Assembly: GCA_050297535.1 (NCBI GenBank)
Contig: JBNKSV010000008.1
Coordinates: 1 to 64,000 of the forward strand
Direction of reading: 5' to 3'
From: JAAGZL01 sp050297535
GTDB taxonomy: Bacteria; Pseudomonadota; Gammaproteobacteria; Chromatiales; Chromatiaceae
Length of the DNA: 64,000 nt
Below, in pieces: positions 43,261-51,748 of the stretch. Every line of letters begins with the position of its first letter. Positions within the stretch are counted from its first letter, which is position 1. The position numbers and the translations under genes are program-made. The notes beneath the pieces were generated by a model. It saw only the letters and a list, made by a program, of their open reading frames with translations. It did not search any database and had not been told where the DNA came from.

Positions 43261-44100
43261 ATGGCGAAAAATAAAGGCAATAAAAAGAACCGAAAACATA
43301 AACCAACCTTGGCCGATAAAGCCGATCACCATAAGTTGTATGAACTATCTGTGCAATGCGCGGAATCCGAAATCGACTTTATTGATGCGGCCTATAAAAG
43401 CATGCGTGACACCAAGGCAAAACTGTTACGCGAAGATTTTTGCGGTACTGCAAACGTCTGCTGCGAGTGGGTACGCAGACGCAAAGGAAATTATGCTATT
43501 GGGGTAGACATTGACCAGGAGGTACTCGCCTGGGGCAAGAAACATAAAGTTAAAAAGCTTTCACCCGCGCAACAAGAGCGTGTCACTCTGATCAGTTCTG
43601 ATGTCCTAAATGTAGCTACCGACGCGCCAGATATCATCTCTGCCATGAACTTCAGCTACTGGCTATTCAAGAATCGCAAGGATCTACTCTGTTATTTTAA
43701 GACCGTACTATCCGCTTTGAAGCAGGATGGAATATTCTTTCTCGATGCCTATGGTGGCTATGACTCTTATAAAGAGATAGTTGAAAAGCGGCAGGTGGAG
43801 GATGGTAACTTCACCTATGTTTGGGAACAGGAGAGATATAATCCGATTGATGGCAACCTAATATGCCATATACACTTTTCATTCCCGGATGGCTCTCGTC
43901 TGGATAAGGCGTTTAGCTACGATTGGAGATTATGGACGCTACCTGAGATTCAAGACCTGTTAAACGAAGCTGGATTCAGCAAGATCACAACCTACTGGCA
44001 GGGTTTTGATAAGGACGGAGAACCGGACGGCGACTTCAAGCCAGCGACTGTGGCAGACGCTGATGCTGGGTGGATATGCTATCTTGCTGCTGAAAAATAG
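43261..44100 (+). CDS. Class I SAM-dependent methyltransferase
   Basis: The 279-residue protein has a lysine-rich N-terminus (MAKNKGNKKNRKHKP) and a Rossmann-type methyltransferase domain: LREDFCGTANVCCEW (motif I region), AIGVDIDQEVLAW (motif II) and FFLDAYGGYDSY later. Basic N-termini of this sort often bind nucleic acid, but the substrate is unknown. An AAAGG ribosome binding site lies just ahead of the ATG. It stands alone and converges on the chemotaxis cluster. Confidence 0.82.
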   Translation: MAKNKGNKKNRKHKPTLADKADHHKLYELSVQCAESEIDFIDAAYKSMRDTKAKLLREDFCGTANVCCEWVRRRKGNYAIGVDIDQEVLAWGKKHKVKKLSPAQQERVTLISSDVLNVATDAPDIISAMNFSYWLFKNRKDLLCYFKTVLSALKQDGIFFLDAYGGYDSYKEIVEKRQVEDGNFTYVWEQERYNPIDGNLICHIHFSFPDGSRLDKAFSYDWRLWTLPEIQDLLNEAGFSKITTYWQGFDKDGEPDGDFKPATVADADAGWICYLAAEK

Positions 44101-44108
44101 CCTGTCTG

Positions 44109-44504
44109 TTATACAGCCTTTTTAACCCCATGCAACATAACAAGCAACTCCGCCTCGCTTTTGCTAAGGCCTAACTCCTCCACCAATCTGGAAGCACCCG
44201 CCCCCTTCTGCACCATCTGGATAGCCTCACCATATGGACGATCACTAGCTCCAGCCTGCTTGGATGTTTCCATGCTCTCTTGGCGATGAATCAGATCCCT
44301 GCCATTACGCTCCAGTTTTATTACCCGTTTATCCACCCCTACCGCGCTGGCGCATAAAACGTTTGTTGTGGTTGCAAGTTGTTCGATCTGTTTAGTCAAA
44401 TCACTAATACGCTGATCCTGCCGACGAATGGCCTTTGCCTGTCTTAGATGAAAATACACAACCAAACACCCGACAACAATCAACAATATAATCACTGGAT
44501 TCAT
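44109..44504 (-). CDS. DUF2802 protein of the chemotaxis cluster
   Basis: The 131-residue protein has an N-terminal membrane helix (about residues 3-19), a coiled coil (QDQRISDLTKQIEQLATT), and a C-terminal helix-turn-helix-like segment (ASRLVEELGLSKSEAELLVMLHG). DUF2802 genes are found at the end of cheW-containing clusters in polarly flagellated gammaproteobacteria; the function is unknown. ATG 44504 has an AGGTG site upstream. A GTG at 44519 overlaps the stop of the small gene before it (GTGA) and is an alternative start. Confidence 0.78.
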   Translation of the reverse strand: MNPVIILLIVVGCLVVYFHLRQAKAIRRQDQRISDLTKQIEQLATTTNVLCASAVGVDKRVIKLERNGRDLIHRQESMETSKQAGASDRPYGEAIQMVQKGAGASRLVEELGLSKSEAELLVMLHGVKKAV

Positions 44505-44515
44505 GCCATCACCTA

Positions 44516-44686
44516 TCACGCATAATCATCTATATGTGGCCTGCTGTTATCCGGCTGCTGCTTCTTTTCTTCCTTATCCTTGTCCTGATCACGTTCCGAT
44601 TTTGGAACCTTCTTATCCCCCACCTTCCTACTTGGTCTGGTGGGCCAAACGGGTTTTACCGGATAAGGTTCACGAATATCAGGCAT
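44516..44686 (-). CDS. Small hydrophilic protein, 56 residues, unknown
   Basis: The frame encodes MPDIREPYPVKPVWPTRPSR at the start, a lysine/glutamate-rich centre, and NSRPHIDDYA at the end. It fills the space between cheW and DUF2802, starts 15 bases after the cheW stop with a GGAT site, and overlaps the possible GTG start of DUF2802. Its N-terminal proline pattern and its C-terminal IDDYA do not look random. I do not recognise the family. Confidence 0.6.
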   Translation of the reverse strand: MPDIREPYPVKPVWPTRPSRKVGDKKVPKSERDQDKDKEEKKQQPDNSRPHIDDYA

Positions 44687-44701
44687 GATCATCTATCCAT
44701 A

Positions 44702-45184
44702 TCAAAGCTGTGCAACCTCGGCCCACTCTTCGTCGGTTAGCAGTTTTTGCAGATCAACTACAATCAGCAGTCCTTTTTCCATGGTGGCAATGCCCTGGAT
44801 ATATCTTGAACTTTCGTCATTGCCAACATTGGGAGCGGCATCTATCTGCGACTCTTTTAACTCCACAACCTCAGCTACCGCATCAACCATAATACCCACG
44901 ACCTGTTTGTCGCATTCGATTATGACAATCCTGCTGGAATCGGTCACTTCATCATCTGGCAGACCAAAACGCAGCCTGGTATCTATTACCGTCACCACAT
45001 TGCCGCGCAGATTAATAATGCCGAGAACATATTCCGGAGCACCGGGTACCGGAGCTATCTCAGTTATCCGCAGTACTTCCTGAACATGCATTACATTGAT
45101 GCCATAGGTCTCATCCTGTAACCTGAAGGTGACCAACTGGATTATCGGGTCATTCCCTGATTCTTCAATATCGTCAAAGCTCAT
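44702..45184 (-). CDS. cheW: Chemotaxis coupling protein CheW
   Basis: The 160-residue adaptor links chemoreceptors to CheA in the polar array. LVTFRLQDETYGINVMHVQEVLRI, PGAPEYVLGIINLRGNVVTVIDTRLRFGL and GLLIVVDLQKLL are the two-subdomain CheW pattern. The start at ATG 45184 has a GGGAG site; the codon before it, TTG, is also in frame. It is the last recognised signalling gene in the cluster. Confidence 0.94.
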   Translation of the reverse strand: MSFDDIEESGNDPIIQLVTFRLQDETYGINVMHVQEVLRITEIAPVPGAPEYVLGIINLRGNVVTVIDTRLRFGLPDDEVTDSSRIVIIECDKQVVGIMVDAVAEVVELKESQIDAAPNVGNDESSRYIQGIATMEKGLLIVVDLQKLLTDEEWAEVAQL

Positions 45185-45258
45185 CAATTTTCTCCCGCAA
45201 TAAGTCCCGCGTAGATGTCAAAATCCAGTCATTATTGGTTAATAACTGTATATTTGCA

Positions 45259-45972
45259 TTATTCATGCCTAATAATCTTCAGCAAGGCCTCTATATCTAC
45301 CAAAACAATCAGTTTTTCTCTGATCGTACCTGCCATCCATAAACGGTCAGGATGGGGTATGGACCAGTGCACTTCATCTTTGTTTAGTACCAATGGTTTC
45401 CCCAAGCTATCGCATGCCAAACCGAAACGATGGTCTCCAATAATCAGTATGTGACTACCTTGCTCCTGGCATACCCCGTTCTCAGCTGCCTGTTCTGGCA
45501 CCAATAATTTAGCCGTATCCACCACCACTACCTTGTGTTCACGGTCTTGCAGCACCCCCATATGCCATGCTGGCTGGAAAGGCATTGGGGTAAGCTCCAG
45601 ATCCCATTTTACTATGTTGTCTAAGGCAAGAAGCGGAATAGCAAGGGTCAACTCACCCACCCTCATTATAAGACACTGAAACGGCTCTTGCGCCCAATCC
45701 GGAGCAGATCTTTCCTCTTGTGCCTCCAGTTCCTCCTCAAGATACTCGACCTGATCGGAAACTACTTGCTGCTGTATCTCCTCTGGTTCGACCTCTGGGG
45801 GTGGACTTATGGTTATAACCTCGGCTGTTTCTTGCTTGATCTCGACTGCCGTTTCGGTCTCGCCATAATCTGGTATCTCGCTTAATAAAGCCTCCAGATA
45901 TTGATGGACTATGTGCTCCTGATCCTCCAGCTTGGTTTCTTGCTTATCTTCTCTTTTATTCAACTCACTCAT
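45259..45972 (-). CDS. parP: CheW-domain protein, ParP-like
   Basis: The 237-residue protein has an acidic N-terminal half (about 1-95, with PPPEVEPEEIQQQ) and a C-terminal CheW-like domain (FQCLIMRVGELTLAIPLLALDNIV onward). In Vibrio, ParP has this build and holds chemotaxis arrays at the pole with ParC. It overlaps the parC-like gene by 4 bases (ATGA) and is followed by cheW, exactly the Vibrio order parC-parP-cheW. Confidence 0.83.
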   Translation of the reverse strand: MSELNKREDKQETKLEDQEHIVHQYLEALLSEIPDYGETETAVEIKQETAEVITISPPPEVEPEEIQQQVVSDQVEYLEEELEAQEERSAPDWAQEPFQCLIMRVGELTLAIPLLALDNIVKWDLELTPMPFQPAWHMGVLQDREHKVVVVDTAKLLVPEQAAENGVCQEQGSHILIIGDHRFGLACDSLGKPLVLNKDEVHWSIPHPDRLWMAGTIREKLIVLVDIEALLKIIRHE

Positions 45973-46769
45973 CCCGCCATCTCCTTACCGGATGGGGTAC
46001 TGTCACTGTTATGGAGATATTCAAGCAACTTGGTGTATGCCAGTACTCCATGGGTATCAGGGCTGTAGACTGTCGGTGGAATTCCGGCTTTGCTGGATTC
46101 GCGAAACTTGGTGTCGACAGGAATAACATCATTCCACAACATGTCGGGATATGTTTCCCGTAGCATCCGCAGACTGTCTAAAGATGCCCTGGTGCGACGA
46201 TCAAAAAACGTCGGCACTATCGTGTATGGCAAGGAGGCTTCACGTGATTTCAGGATCATATTCAATGTGTGCATCATGCGTTCCAGACCCTTCAACGCCA
46301 AAAACTCGGTCTGTACCGGCATGATTAGGCGTTCACATGCCGCCAAGGCATTTACCATCAACACCCCAAGCATGGGTGGACAATCTATTAACACATAGTC
46401 AAATCGGTCAGATAGCTTATGTAAAGTCTGTTTCAGAACCAGCCCCATGCCTTCAAGTCGTCCGCTCTGCCGATCCAACGTGGCTAAGGCCATTGAGGCC
46501 GGCAACAGCTCCAAACCTTCAGTCCCGGTTTGCCTAATCAACGTGTTTGCATCTATCTGCTGCTTATCCATCTTGGCGCTAAACAGAGAGTAGGTGCTCT
46601 GCTCCAGGGTATCTGGATCATAGCGGAAATAGCTGGTCATAGAGCCATGGGGATCAATATCCACCAAGAGAGTACGTAGCCCCCAACTGGCCAGAAGTCC
46701 GCCCAGAGTCACTGCGGTGGTAGTCTTGCCAACACCGCCCTTCTGATTTGCTATGGTCCAGATCCTCAT
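45969..46769 (-). CDS. parC: ParA-family ATPase, ParC-like
   Basis: The 266-residue ATPase has a deviant Walker A motif KGGVGKTTT (residues 10-18), LLVDIDPHGSMTSYF and VLIDCPPMLGVL. Within a chemotaxis cluster such proteins (ParC in Vibrio) recruit arrays to the cell pole instead of segregating DNA. It overlaps motD and the parP-like gene by 4 bases each, so the three are translated as a block. No ParB gene is present. The symbol is used in the Vibrio chemotaxis sense, not for topoisomerase IV. Confidence 0.85.
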   Translation of the reverse strand: MRIWTIANQKGGVGKTTTAVTLGGLLASWGLRTLLVDIDPHGSMTSYFRYDPDTLEQSTYSLFSAKMDKQQIDANTLIRQTGTEGLELLPASMALATLDRQSGRLEGMGLVLKQTLHKLSDRFDYVLIDCPPMLGVLMVNALAACERLIMPVQTEFLALKGLERMMHTLNMILKSREASLPYTIVPTFFDRRTRASLDSLRMLRETYPDMLWNDVIPVDTKFRESSKAGIPPTVYSPDTHGVLAYTKLLEYLHNSDSTPSGKEMAG

Positions 46770-47626
46770 GGCCCGACCCCGGGTCTGGATGTATCTATAC
46801 CTTCACTGAGCCGCTGGTTATCCAGGGTCTTTATGATCAATGCGACACGGCGATTCTTTTGCCTACCATCTTCGTCATCATTACTTGCCGTTGGACGGAA
46901 TTCCCCATAACCGACAGCCGCTATGCGATCTGGATTAACACCTAGCCTTACCAATAGATGGGTGACGCTGGCCGCGCGCACCGCAGACAACTCCCAGTTG
47001 GATGGAAAGAGTATGGTCCTGATAGGTACATTATCGGTATGGCCCTCTACTACAATCTGGTTCGGCAAGGGCGTGAGAATGCCTGAAATATCTCTTAACA
47101 AGTTTATAGCAGTTCTGGAAAGACTGGCGCTGCCGCTATCAAAGAGCATTTTGCTCTTCATCTCTACCTCTATGCCTATATCTGTCTTCTTGATATTGAC
47201 CAGATCGTCGGCGATAAACGGCGCTAGCGCGGATTCTAGCGCAGCTGCGGTTTGCTCAAGATTTCCCTGGGTAGTAGCTTCCGCATCCGATTTTCCTTTG
47301 GTACCAACCCCTTTATCATCTATAAGATCCAGTGGATTTTCGGTATCGGAAGTTTCAAGTGTGCCAGGTTCAGATGCAGCATACTCGCCCGCAACCGGAT
47401 TGGTAGTACGCACCTTCTCGCCAACCTGAATAGGATCAAGGCTCTGGGCCGAGGTCAGGAATGCATCTGTCAGGGTCTCAGATAAAACCCGGTACTTGCC
47501 GTCGTTGACCGAGGAAATCGAGTACATGACCACAAAGAAGGCAAACAGTAACGTAATAAAATCGGCATAGGAGACCAACCATCTTTCATGGTTTGGGTGC
47601 TCTTCATGTCTGATCTTTCTCGCCAT
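46766..47626 (-). CDS. motD: Flagellar stator protein MotD (MotB family)
   Basis: The 286-residue stator subunit has a membrane helix with the ion-carrying Asp22 (SYADFITLLFAFFVVMYS), a plug and linker rich in Asp/Glu/Thr, and an OmpA-type peptidoglycan-binding domain (NQIVVEGHTDNVPI, GYGEFRPTASNDDEDGRQKNRR split by a short loop). Position next to motC within the che cluster matches the Pseudomonas MotCD stator. It starts 18 bases after motC. Confidence 0.92.
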   Translation of the reverse strand: MARKIRHEEHPNHERWLVSYADFITLLFAFFVVMYSISSVNDGKYRVLSETLTDAFLTSAQSLDPIQVGEKVRTTNPVAGEYAASEPGTLETSDTENPLDLIDDKGVGTKGKSDAEATTQGNLEQTAAALESALAPFIADDLVNIKKTDIGIEVEMKSKMLFDSGSASLSRTAINLLRDISGILTPLPNQIVVEGHTDNVPIRTILFPSNWELSAVRAASVTHLLVRLGVNPDRIAAVGYGEFRPTASNDDEDGRQKNRRVALIIKTLDNQRLSEGIDTSRPGVGP

Positions 47627-47644
47627 CTGTGCCGGTCCAATAAC

Positions 47645-48385
47645 TCAATTTAGATATCCCTGAAGTTTAGACTCTATATGACGCGGATTTTCCCCTTCGG
47701 CTATGGATACGATACCTTCGATGATCATGGCGCGGTAATGGGATTTGGCAAGAGCTATGGATTTCAGCTTGCTGCCATACGGTAACAGAAACAGGTTGGC
47801 TAGACCCACGCCATAGATGGTAGCAACGAATGCAGTGGCGATACCGCTACCAAGTTTGGCCGGATCAGCCAGATTCTGCATCACGTGAATCAAACCCATC
47901 ACCGCCCCAATGATACCTATGGTAGGCGAATATCCACCCATGGCCTCGAACACCTTAGCGGCCTGCATATCATGGTGTTCTCTGCTGTCCAGTTCTACCT
48001 CCAGGATATCGCGTATGGACTCTGGTTCACTGCCATCAACCAGCAACTGCATACCTTTACGCACAAACAGGTCCGGTTCGTTATCCGCTATCTCTTCGAG
48101 ACCGAGCAGACCCTCTCTCCTGGCGATATTGCCCCATTTAACCATCTTGTCTATCGCCTCATTCAGATCGAGTCTGGGTGGGCGAAATACGCTGCCTGAA
48201 ACCCTTATGGCATGGATGAACACACTAACCGGCGTCTGTAGCAAAATTGCGCCGATGGTCCCGCCGATCACTATGACCATAGCCGGACCATTTACCAGTG
48301 AATCTATATGACCACCTTCCAGGAGATTGCCACCAATGATGGCGGCAAATGCGATGACGACTCCAATGATACTCAGTATGTCCAT
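47645..48385 (-). CDS. motC: Flagellar stator protein MotC (MotA family)
   Basis: The 246-residue inner-membrane protein has four membrane segments and the MotA/TolQ/ExbB pattern: GGTIGAILLQTPVSVFIHAI, then GGYSPTIGIIGAVMGLIHVM and ATAFVATIYGVGLANLFLLP. It forms the ion channel of the stator with MotD. It begins right after cheB with no gap, so cheB, motC and motD are probably co-translated. Confidence 0.93.
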   Translation of the reverse strand: MDILSIIGVVIAFAAIIGGNLLEGGHIDSLVNGPAMVIVIGGTIGAILLQTPVSVFIHAIRVSGSVFRPPRLDLNEAIDKMVKWGNIARREGLLGLEEIADNEPDLFVRKGMQLLVDGSEPESIRDILEVELDSREHHDMQAAKVFEAMGGYSPTIGIIGAVMGLIHVMQNLADPAKLGSGIATAFVATIYGVGLANLFLLPYGSKLKSIALAKSHYRAMIIEGIVSIAEGENPRHIESKLQGYLN

Positions 48386-49468
48386 TTAGACCGCCTTGAC
48401 CAGGGATGGACCTATTTCATCTAACGGCAATACCAAATCTGATAATCCCCGCTTTTCCACAGCCTGTGGCATACCATAGATAACGCAGCTTGCCTCATCT
48501 TGGCTCCAGACAGTAGCGTCGCACTGTTTCAACAGACTTGCCCCCTGGCTGCCATCTGCGCCCATACCAGTGAGGATTACCGCCAGCACCGAATCACGTA
48601 ATGTACGTGCGGCTGACTCAAGGGTTATGTCAACACTCGGTTTATATGTCTCGCCAGCCACTCCGTCCCGGATAGTCACTAGGGTTTGCGTGCCTGTGCT
48701 ACGAAAAGATAACTGCTTACCACCAGGCGCAAGCAGAATACGTCCAGGTATAAGCGCATCGCCGTCATCTGCTTCCTTTACGCTCAGATTGCATAGAGTA
48801 TTAAGTCTCTCGGCATATGCCTTGGTGAAATTCGCCGGCATATGCACTACCAGCACCATAGGCACACGAAAACTGGCCGGCAGAGAGCAGACCAATTTCT
48901 GTATAGCAACAGGACCACCGGTTGAGGCGCCGACAACAACCAACTTATAGCTGCCCTTTTTGGATGAGGGTTTTTGCTCGGCCCGTCTCGAAGAATATGC
49001 GGGGATGGCATGTCTCTGCGCGATGGACTGAGCAACGCCGCCCGCCCTCTTCCTACTAATGGCTATGACTCTCTGGATAAGCTTGACGGAGAGATTGCGT
49101 ATGGATTCCGTTGATGAATCGGTCTGCTTGGGAATAAAATCCACAGCCCCTGCGTTTAGCGCATCTAGTGTTGCCTGAGCGCCATCGCTGGTATATGAAG
49201 ACAGCATAAGAATAGGGGTGGGTATCTCATCCATGATCTTCTTTACTGCGCTGATGCCGTCCATGATCGGCATCTCCACATCCATAGTGATCACATCAGG
49301 TCTGAGGCGGTGCGCCTCTTTCACCCCTGATGCTCCGTCACCGGCGGTTCCGACCACCTCTATCCTGTCATCAGCAGAAAGCATATTGGTTATGCGATGT
49401 CGAAAAAATGCCGAATCATCTATGACCAGCACTTTAATCTTGTTTGGTATATTCCGATCCAGGTTCAT
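48386..49468 (-). CDS. cheB: Chemotaxis methylesterase CheB
   Basis: The 360-residue protein has a receiver (Asp63 in ITMDVEMPIMDG) and a C-terminal methylesterase that removes methyl groups from receptors. The catalytic Ser is in VVGASTGGPVAIQ, the His in VLVVHMPANF, and the Asp in LTGMGADGSQG. CheA phosphorylates the receiver to switch it on. It lies 100 bases after cheA, a gap that holds a 34-codon frame. No cheR is present in the window. Confidence 0.95.
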   Translation of the reverse strand: MNLDRNIPNKIKVLVIDDSAFFRHRITNMLSADDRIEVVGTAGDGASGVKEAHRLRPDVITMDVEMPIMDGISAVKKIMDEIPTPILMLSSYTSDGAQATLDALNAGAVDFIPKQTDSSTESIRNLSVKLIQRVIAISRKRAGGVAQSIAQRHAIPAYSSRRAEQKPSSKKGSYKLVVVGASTGGPVAIQKLVCSLPASFRVPMVLVVHMPANFTKAYAERLNTLCNLSVKEADDGDALIPGRILLAPGGKQLSFRSTGTQTLVTIRDGVAGETYKPSVDITLESAARTLRDSVLAVILTGMGADGSQGASLLKQCDATVWSQDEASCVIYGMPQAVEKRGLSDLVLPLDEIGPSLVKAV

Positions 49469-49480
49469 CGGAAACCACCA

Positions 49481-49585
49481 CTACTGTATAGCTGAAGACG
49501 CTCTCTCATTTGCAGGGGAAGCATGCACCATAACCGGATTACGTATATCAGCATAGTGTGAACTGGCCCTAAAATCTTCGTGCAT
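49481..49585 (-). CDS. Possible 34-residue frame between cheA and cheB
   Basis: An ATG inside the last codons of cheA opens a frame (MHEDFRASSHYADIRNP onward) that ends 12 bases before the cheB ATG. It overlaps cheA by 17 bases and just fills the gap. There is only a weak AAGAAAA site. It could be a coupling frame that brings ribosomes to cheB, or chance. Confidence 0.3.
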   Translation of the reverse strand: MHEDFRASSHYADIRNPVMVHASPANERASSAIQ

Positions 49586-51737
49586 ATTTTCTTAATAACC
49601 CAGGCACATCAAGAATAAGAGCGATCTTGCCATCTCCAGTAATCGTTGCGCCAGCCATACCATCTAATCCCTGCAACAGCGCGCCAAGAGGTTTAATCAC
49701 CACCTCTTCCTGGCCGATAAGATGATCTACGACCAGTCCTACCTGAATACCTCCTACATGCACAACCACCACATGACCAACACTATAATCCGGCTCGGTA
49801 CCCTTATTGTGAATAAGCCATTTGCTTAAATAGAACAGAGGCAGCGCCCTCTCTCTGACCATAATGGTAAGCTGCCCATCAACCACATTGGTCTGGCCAA
49901 GATCAAGATTGAATATTTCTACCACCGTTGAAAGAGGTAGAGCGAACGGCTGGTTGCCCAGTTTGACCATAAGTGTTGGCAATATAGCCAGCGTTAGTGG
50001 CAGTTTGATTATAATCACGCTACCGGCACCAAGCTCTGAATTGATCTCCACGGTACCATTCATCTGAGCAATACGGGTCTTTACAACGTCCATACCGACG
50101 CCACGACCGGATACGTCCGAGATCTCGGTCTTGGTAGAAAAGCCTGGGTGAAAGATAAGATTATACAGGTCCTTATCGGTGAGCCTTGCTGCGGCCTCTT
50201 CATCCATCATGCCCTTTTCCACCGCCTTAGCACGCAAAACATTCGGATCCATGCCTTTACCATCATCCGTAATGGTAAGCAGGATATGGTCACCTTCCTG
50301 GGCGGCGGAAAGTATGACCTTTCCTGTTCTCGGTTTACCTGCCATCTCACGTTCATCGGGAAGCTCAATACCGTGATCCACCGCATTACGCACCAGATGC
50401 ACCATAGGATCGGCCAAGGCCTCCACCAGGTTTTTATCCAGATCGGTCTCCTCACCGTGCAATTCCAGGTCAATATCCTTCTTAAGGCTACGCGCCAGAT
50501 CGCGCACTACCCTTGGAAACCGCCCGAAGACCTTCTTAACCGGTAGCATCCTGGTCTTCATTACCGAGTTCTGCAGATCAGCTGTAACCAGATCAAGATT
50601 TGCAACAGCGTTTGCCACCTCTTCATCGTCCATCCGGGATTTGAGCGTTGCCAGTCTGTTGCGCACCAACACCAACTCCCCGACCATATTCATAATGTCG
50701 TCTAAACGGGCGGTATCGACACGCACAGTGGTTTCTGCAGCGGCAGGTGCAGCCGCCTTCTTTTGTGCTGTGGCGCCGCCTCCATCAGTGGATTTCTTTG
50801 TTGGTTTTGGTTTCTCTTTTAGAGTCGGTTTATCTGCCGGTTTTGGCTTGTCCTTTGGTTTTTCAACCTGTTTTGGTTGCGGAGCGTTCTGATTTGGGAT
50901 GCCTCCATGCTTTCCCTTGCCATGCAACTCATCCAGTAAGGCATCGAACTCCTCTTCAGTAATATCATCTGACCCTGCTTTGGTGTTGGCTGCAGCAGGT
51001 TTCGCCTCAGGTTGGGCAGTCGTTTTGGGTGGAACACCACCGTGTTTTCCCTTGCCATGCAGTTGATCCAGAAGATCCTCAAACTCCTCTTCCGTGATGT
51101 CATCCGATTTGGTTGTAGGTTGGGCGACAGCTGGTTTTGTCTCTGGAGGCGTGTCCTCATGAGTCGGAACGCCCCCATGTTTACCCTTGCCATGCAATTG
51201 ATCCAGAAGATTCTCAAACTCTTCTTCGGTGATGTCATCCGATTCGGTTGTAGATGATGCCGTTTCCTGGACCTCCGGTTCCTCTTCGGGCTCTGGTTCA
51301 GGTTCATCTTCCGGCTCAGGCTCAGGTTCCTCTTCCCCAGCCTCTTCTGCCGGCTTAGCCAGCTGCTCTAGGGTTGCGATTAGGGCCGGATCAGCCGGTT
51401 CAGGATCTTCTCCATCTTGAACATTGGCAAACATTGCGTTTACTTCATCCAGCACCTGCAACACCGCATCCATAAGCTCTGCATCCACCGCACGCTGTCC
51501 TTGACGCAAAACGTTGAATACATCCTCTGCCCGATGGCATACAGTGACTAGTGCATCTATCCCCAGGAACCCGGCACCACCTTTGATGGTGTGAAAGCCA
51601 CGAAACACAGTATTCAGAAGATCATAGTCATCCGGAGAATGTTCTAGATCAACCAGCTGTTCATTCAACTGTTCTAGTATCTCTCCGGCCTCAACTAGAA
51701 AGTCTTGCAGGATTTCGTCATTAGTATCTATGGCCAT
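49569..51737 (-). CDS. cheA: Chemotaxis histidine kinase CheA
   Basis: The 722-residue kinase has a P1 HPt domain with the phosphorylated His49 (GFHTIKGGAGFLG), an acidic PEPEP linker (about 130-158), three near-identical motifs of about 20 residues (166-189, 211-235, 256-280), a Lys/Pro-rich linker (about 285-325), a P3 dimerisation domain (TARLDDIMNMVGELV), a P4 ATPase (HLVRNAVDHGIE, SGRGVGMDVV) and a P5 CheW-like domain to the end. No ordinary P2 domain is visible; the repeated motifs occupy its place. CheZ precedes it by 11 bases. Confidence 0.95.
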   Translation of the reverse strand: MAIDTNDEILQDFLVEAGEILEQLNEQLVDLEHSPDDYDLLNTVFRGFHTIKGGAGFLGIDALVTVCHRAEDVFNVLRQGQRAVDAELMDAVLQVLDEVNAMFANVQDGEDPEPADPALIATLEQLAKPAEEAGEEEPEPEPEDEPEPEPEEEPEVQETASSTTESDDITEEEFENLLDQLHGKGKHGGVPTHEDTPPETKPAVAQPTTKSDDITEEEFEDLLDQLHGKGKHGGVPPKTTAQPEAKPAAANTKAGSDDITEEEFDALLDELHGKGKHGGIPNQNAPQPKQVEKPKDKPKPADKPTLKEKPKPTKKSTDGGGATAQKKAAAPAAAETTVRVDTARLDDIMNMVGELVLVRNRLATLKSRMDDEEVANAVANLDLVTADLQNSVMKTRMLPVKKVFGRFPRVVRDLARSLKKDIDLELHGEETDLDKNLVEALADPMVHLVRNAVDHGIELPDEREMAGKPRTGKVILSAAQEGDHILLTITDDGKGMDPNVLRAKAVEKGMMDEEAAARLTDKDLYNLIFHPGFSTKTEISDVSGRGVGMDVVKTRIAQMNGTVEINSELGAGSVIIIKLPLTLAILPTLMVKLGNQPFALPLSTVVEIFNLDLGQTNVVDGQLTIMVRERALPLFYLSKWLIHNKGTEPDYSVGHVVVVHVGGIQVGLVVDHLIGQEEVVIKPLGALLQGLDGMAGATITGDGKIALILDVPGLLRKYARRF
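50898..51242 (-). repeat. Three repeated motif units in the CheA linker
   Basis: Each unit reads DDITEEEFENLLDQLHGKG or nearly so, followed by KHGG. They are separated by Pro/Thr/Ala-rich spacers of about 20 residues. The core DITEEEFxxLLDxLHGKG resembles the N-terminus of FliM (LLSQDEIDALLHGVDDG), which binds phosphorylated CheY. Confidence 0.85.
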
Positions 51738-51748
51738 ATATCAGACCC

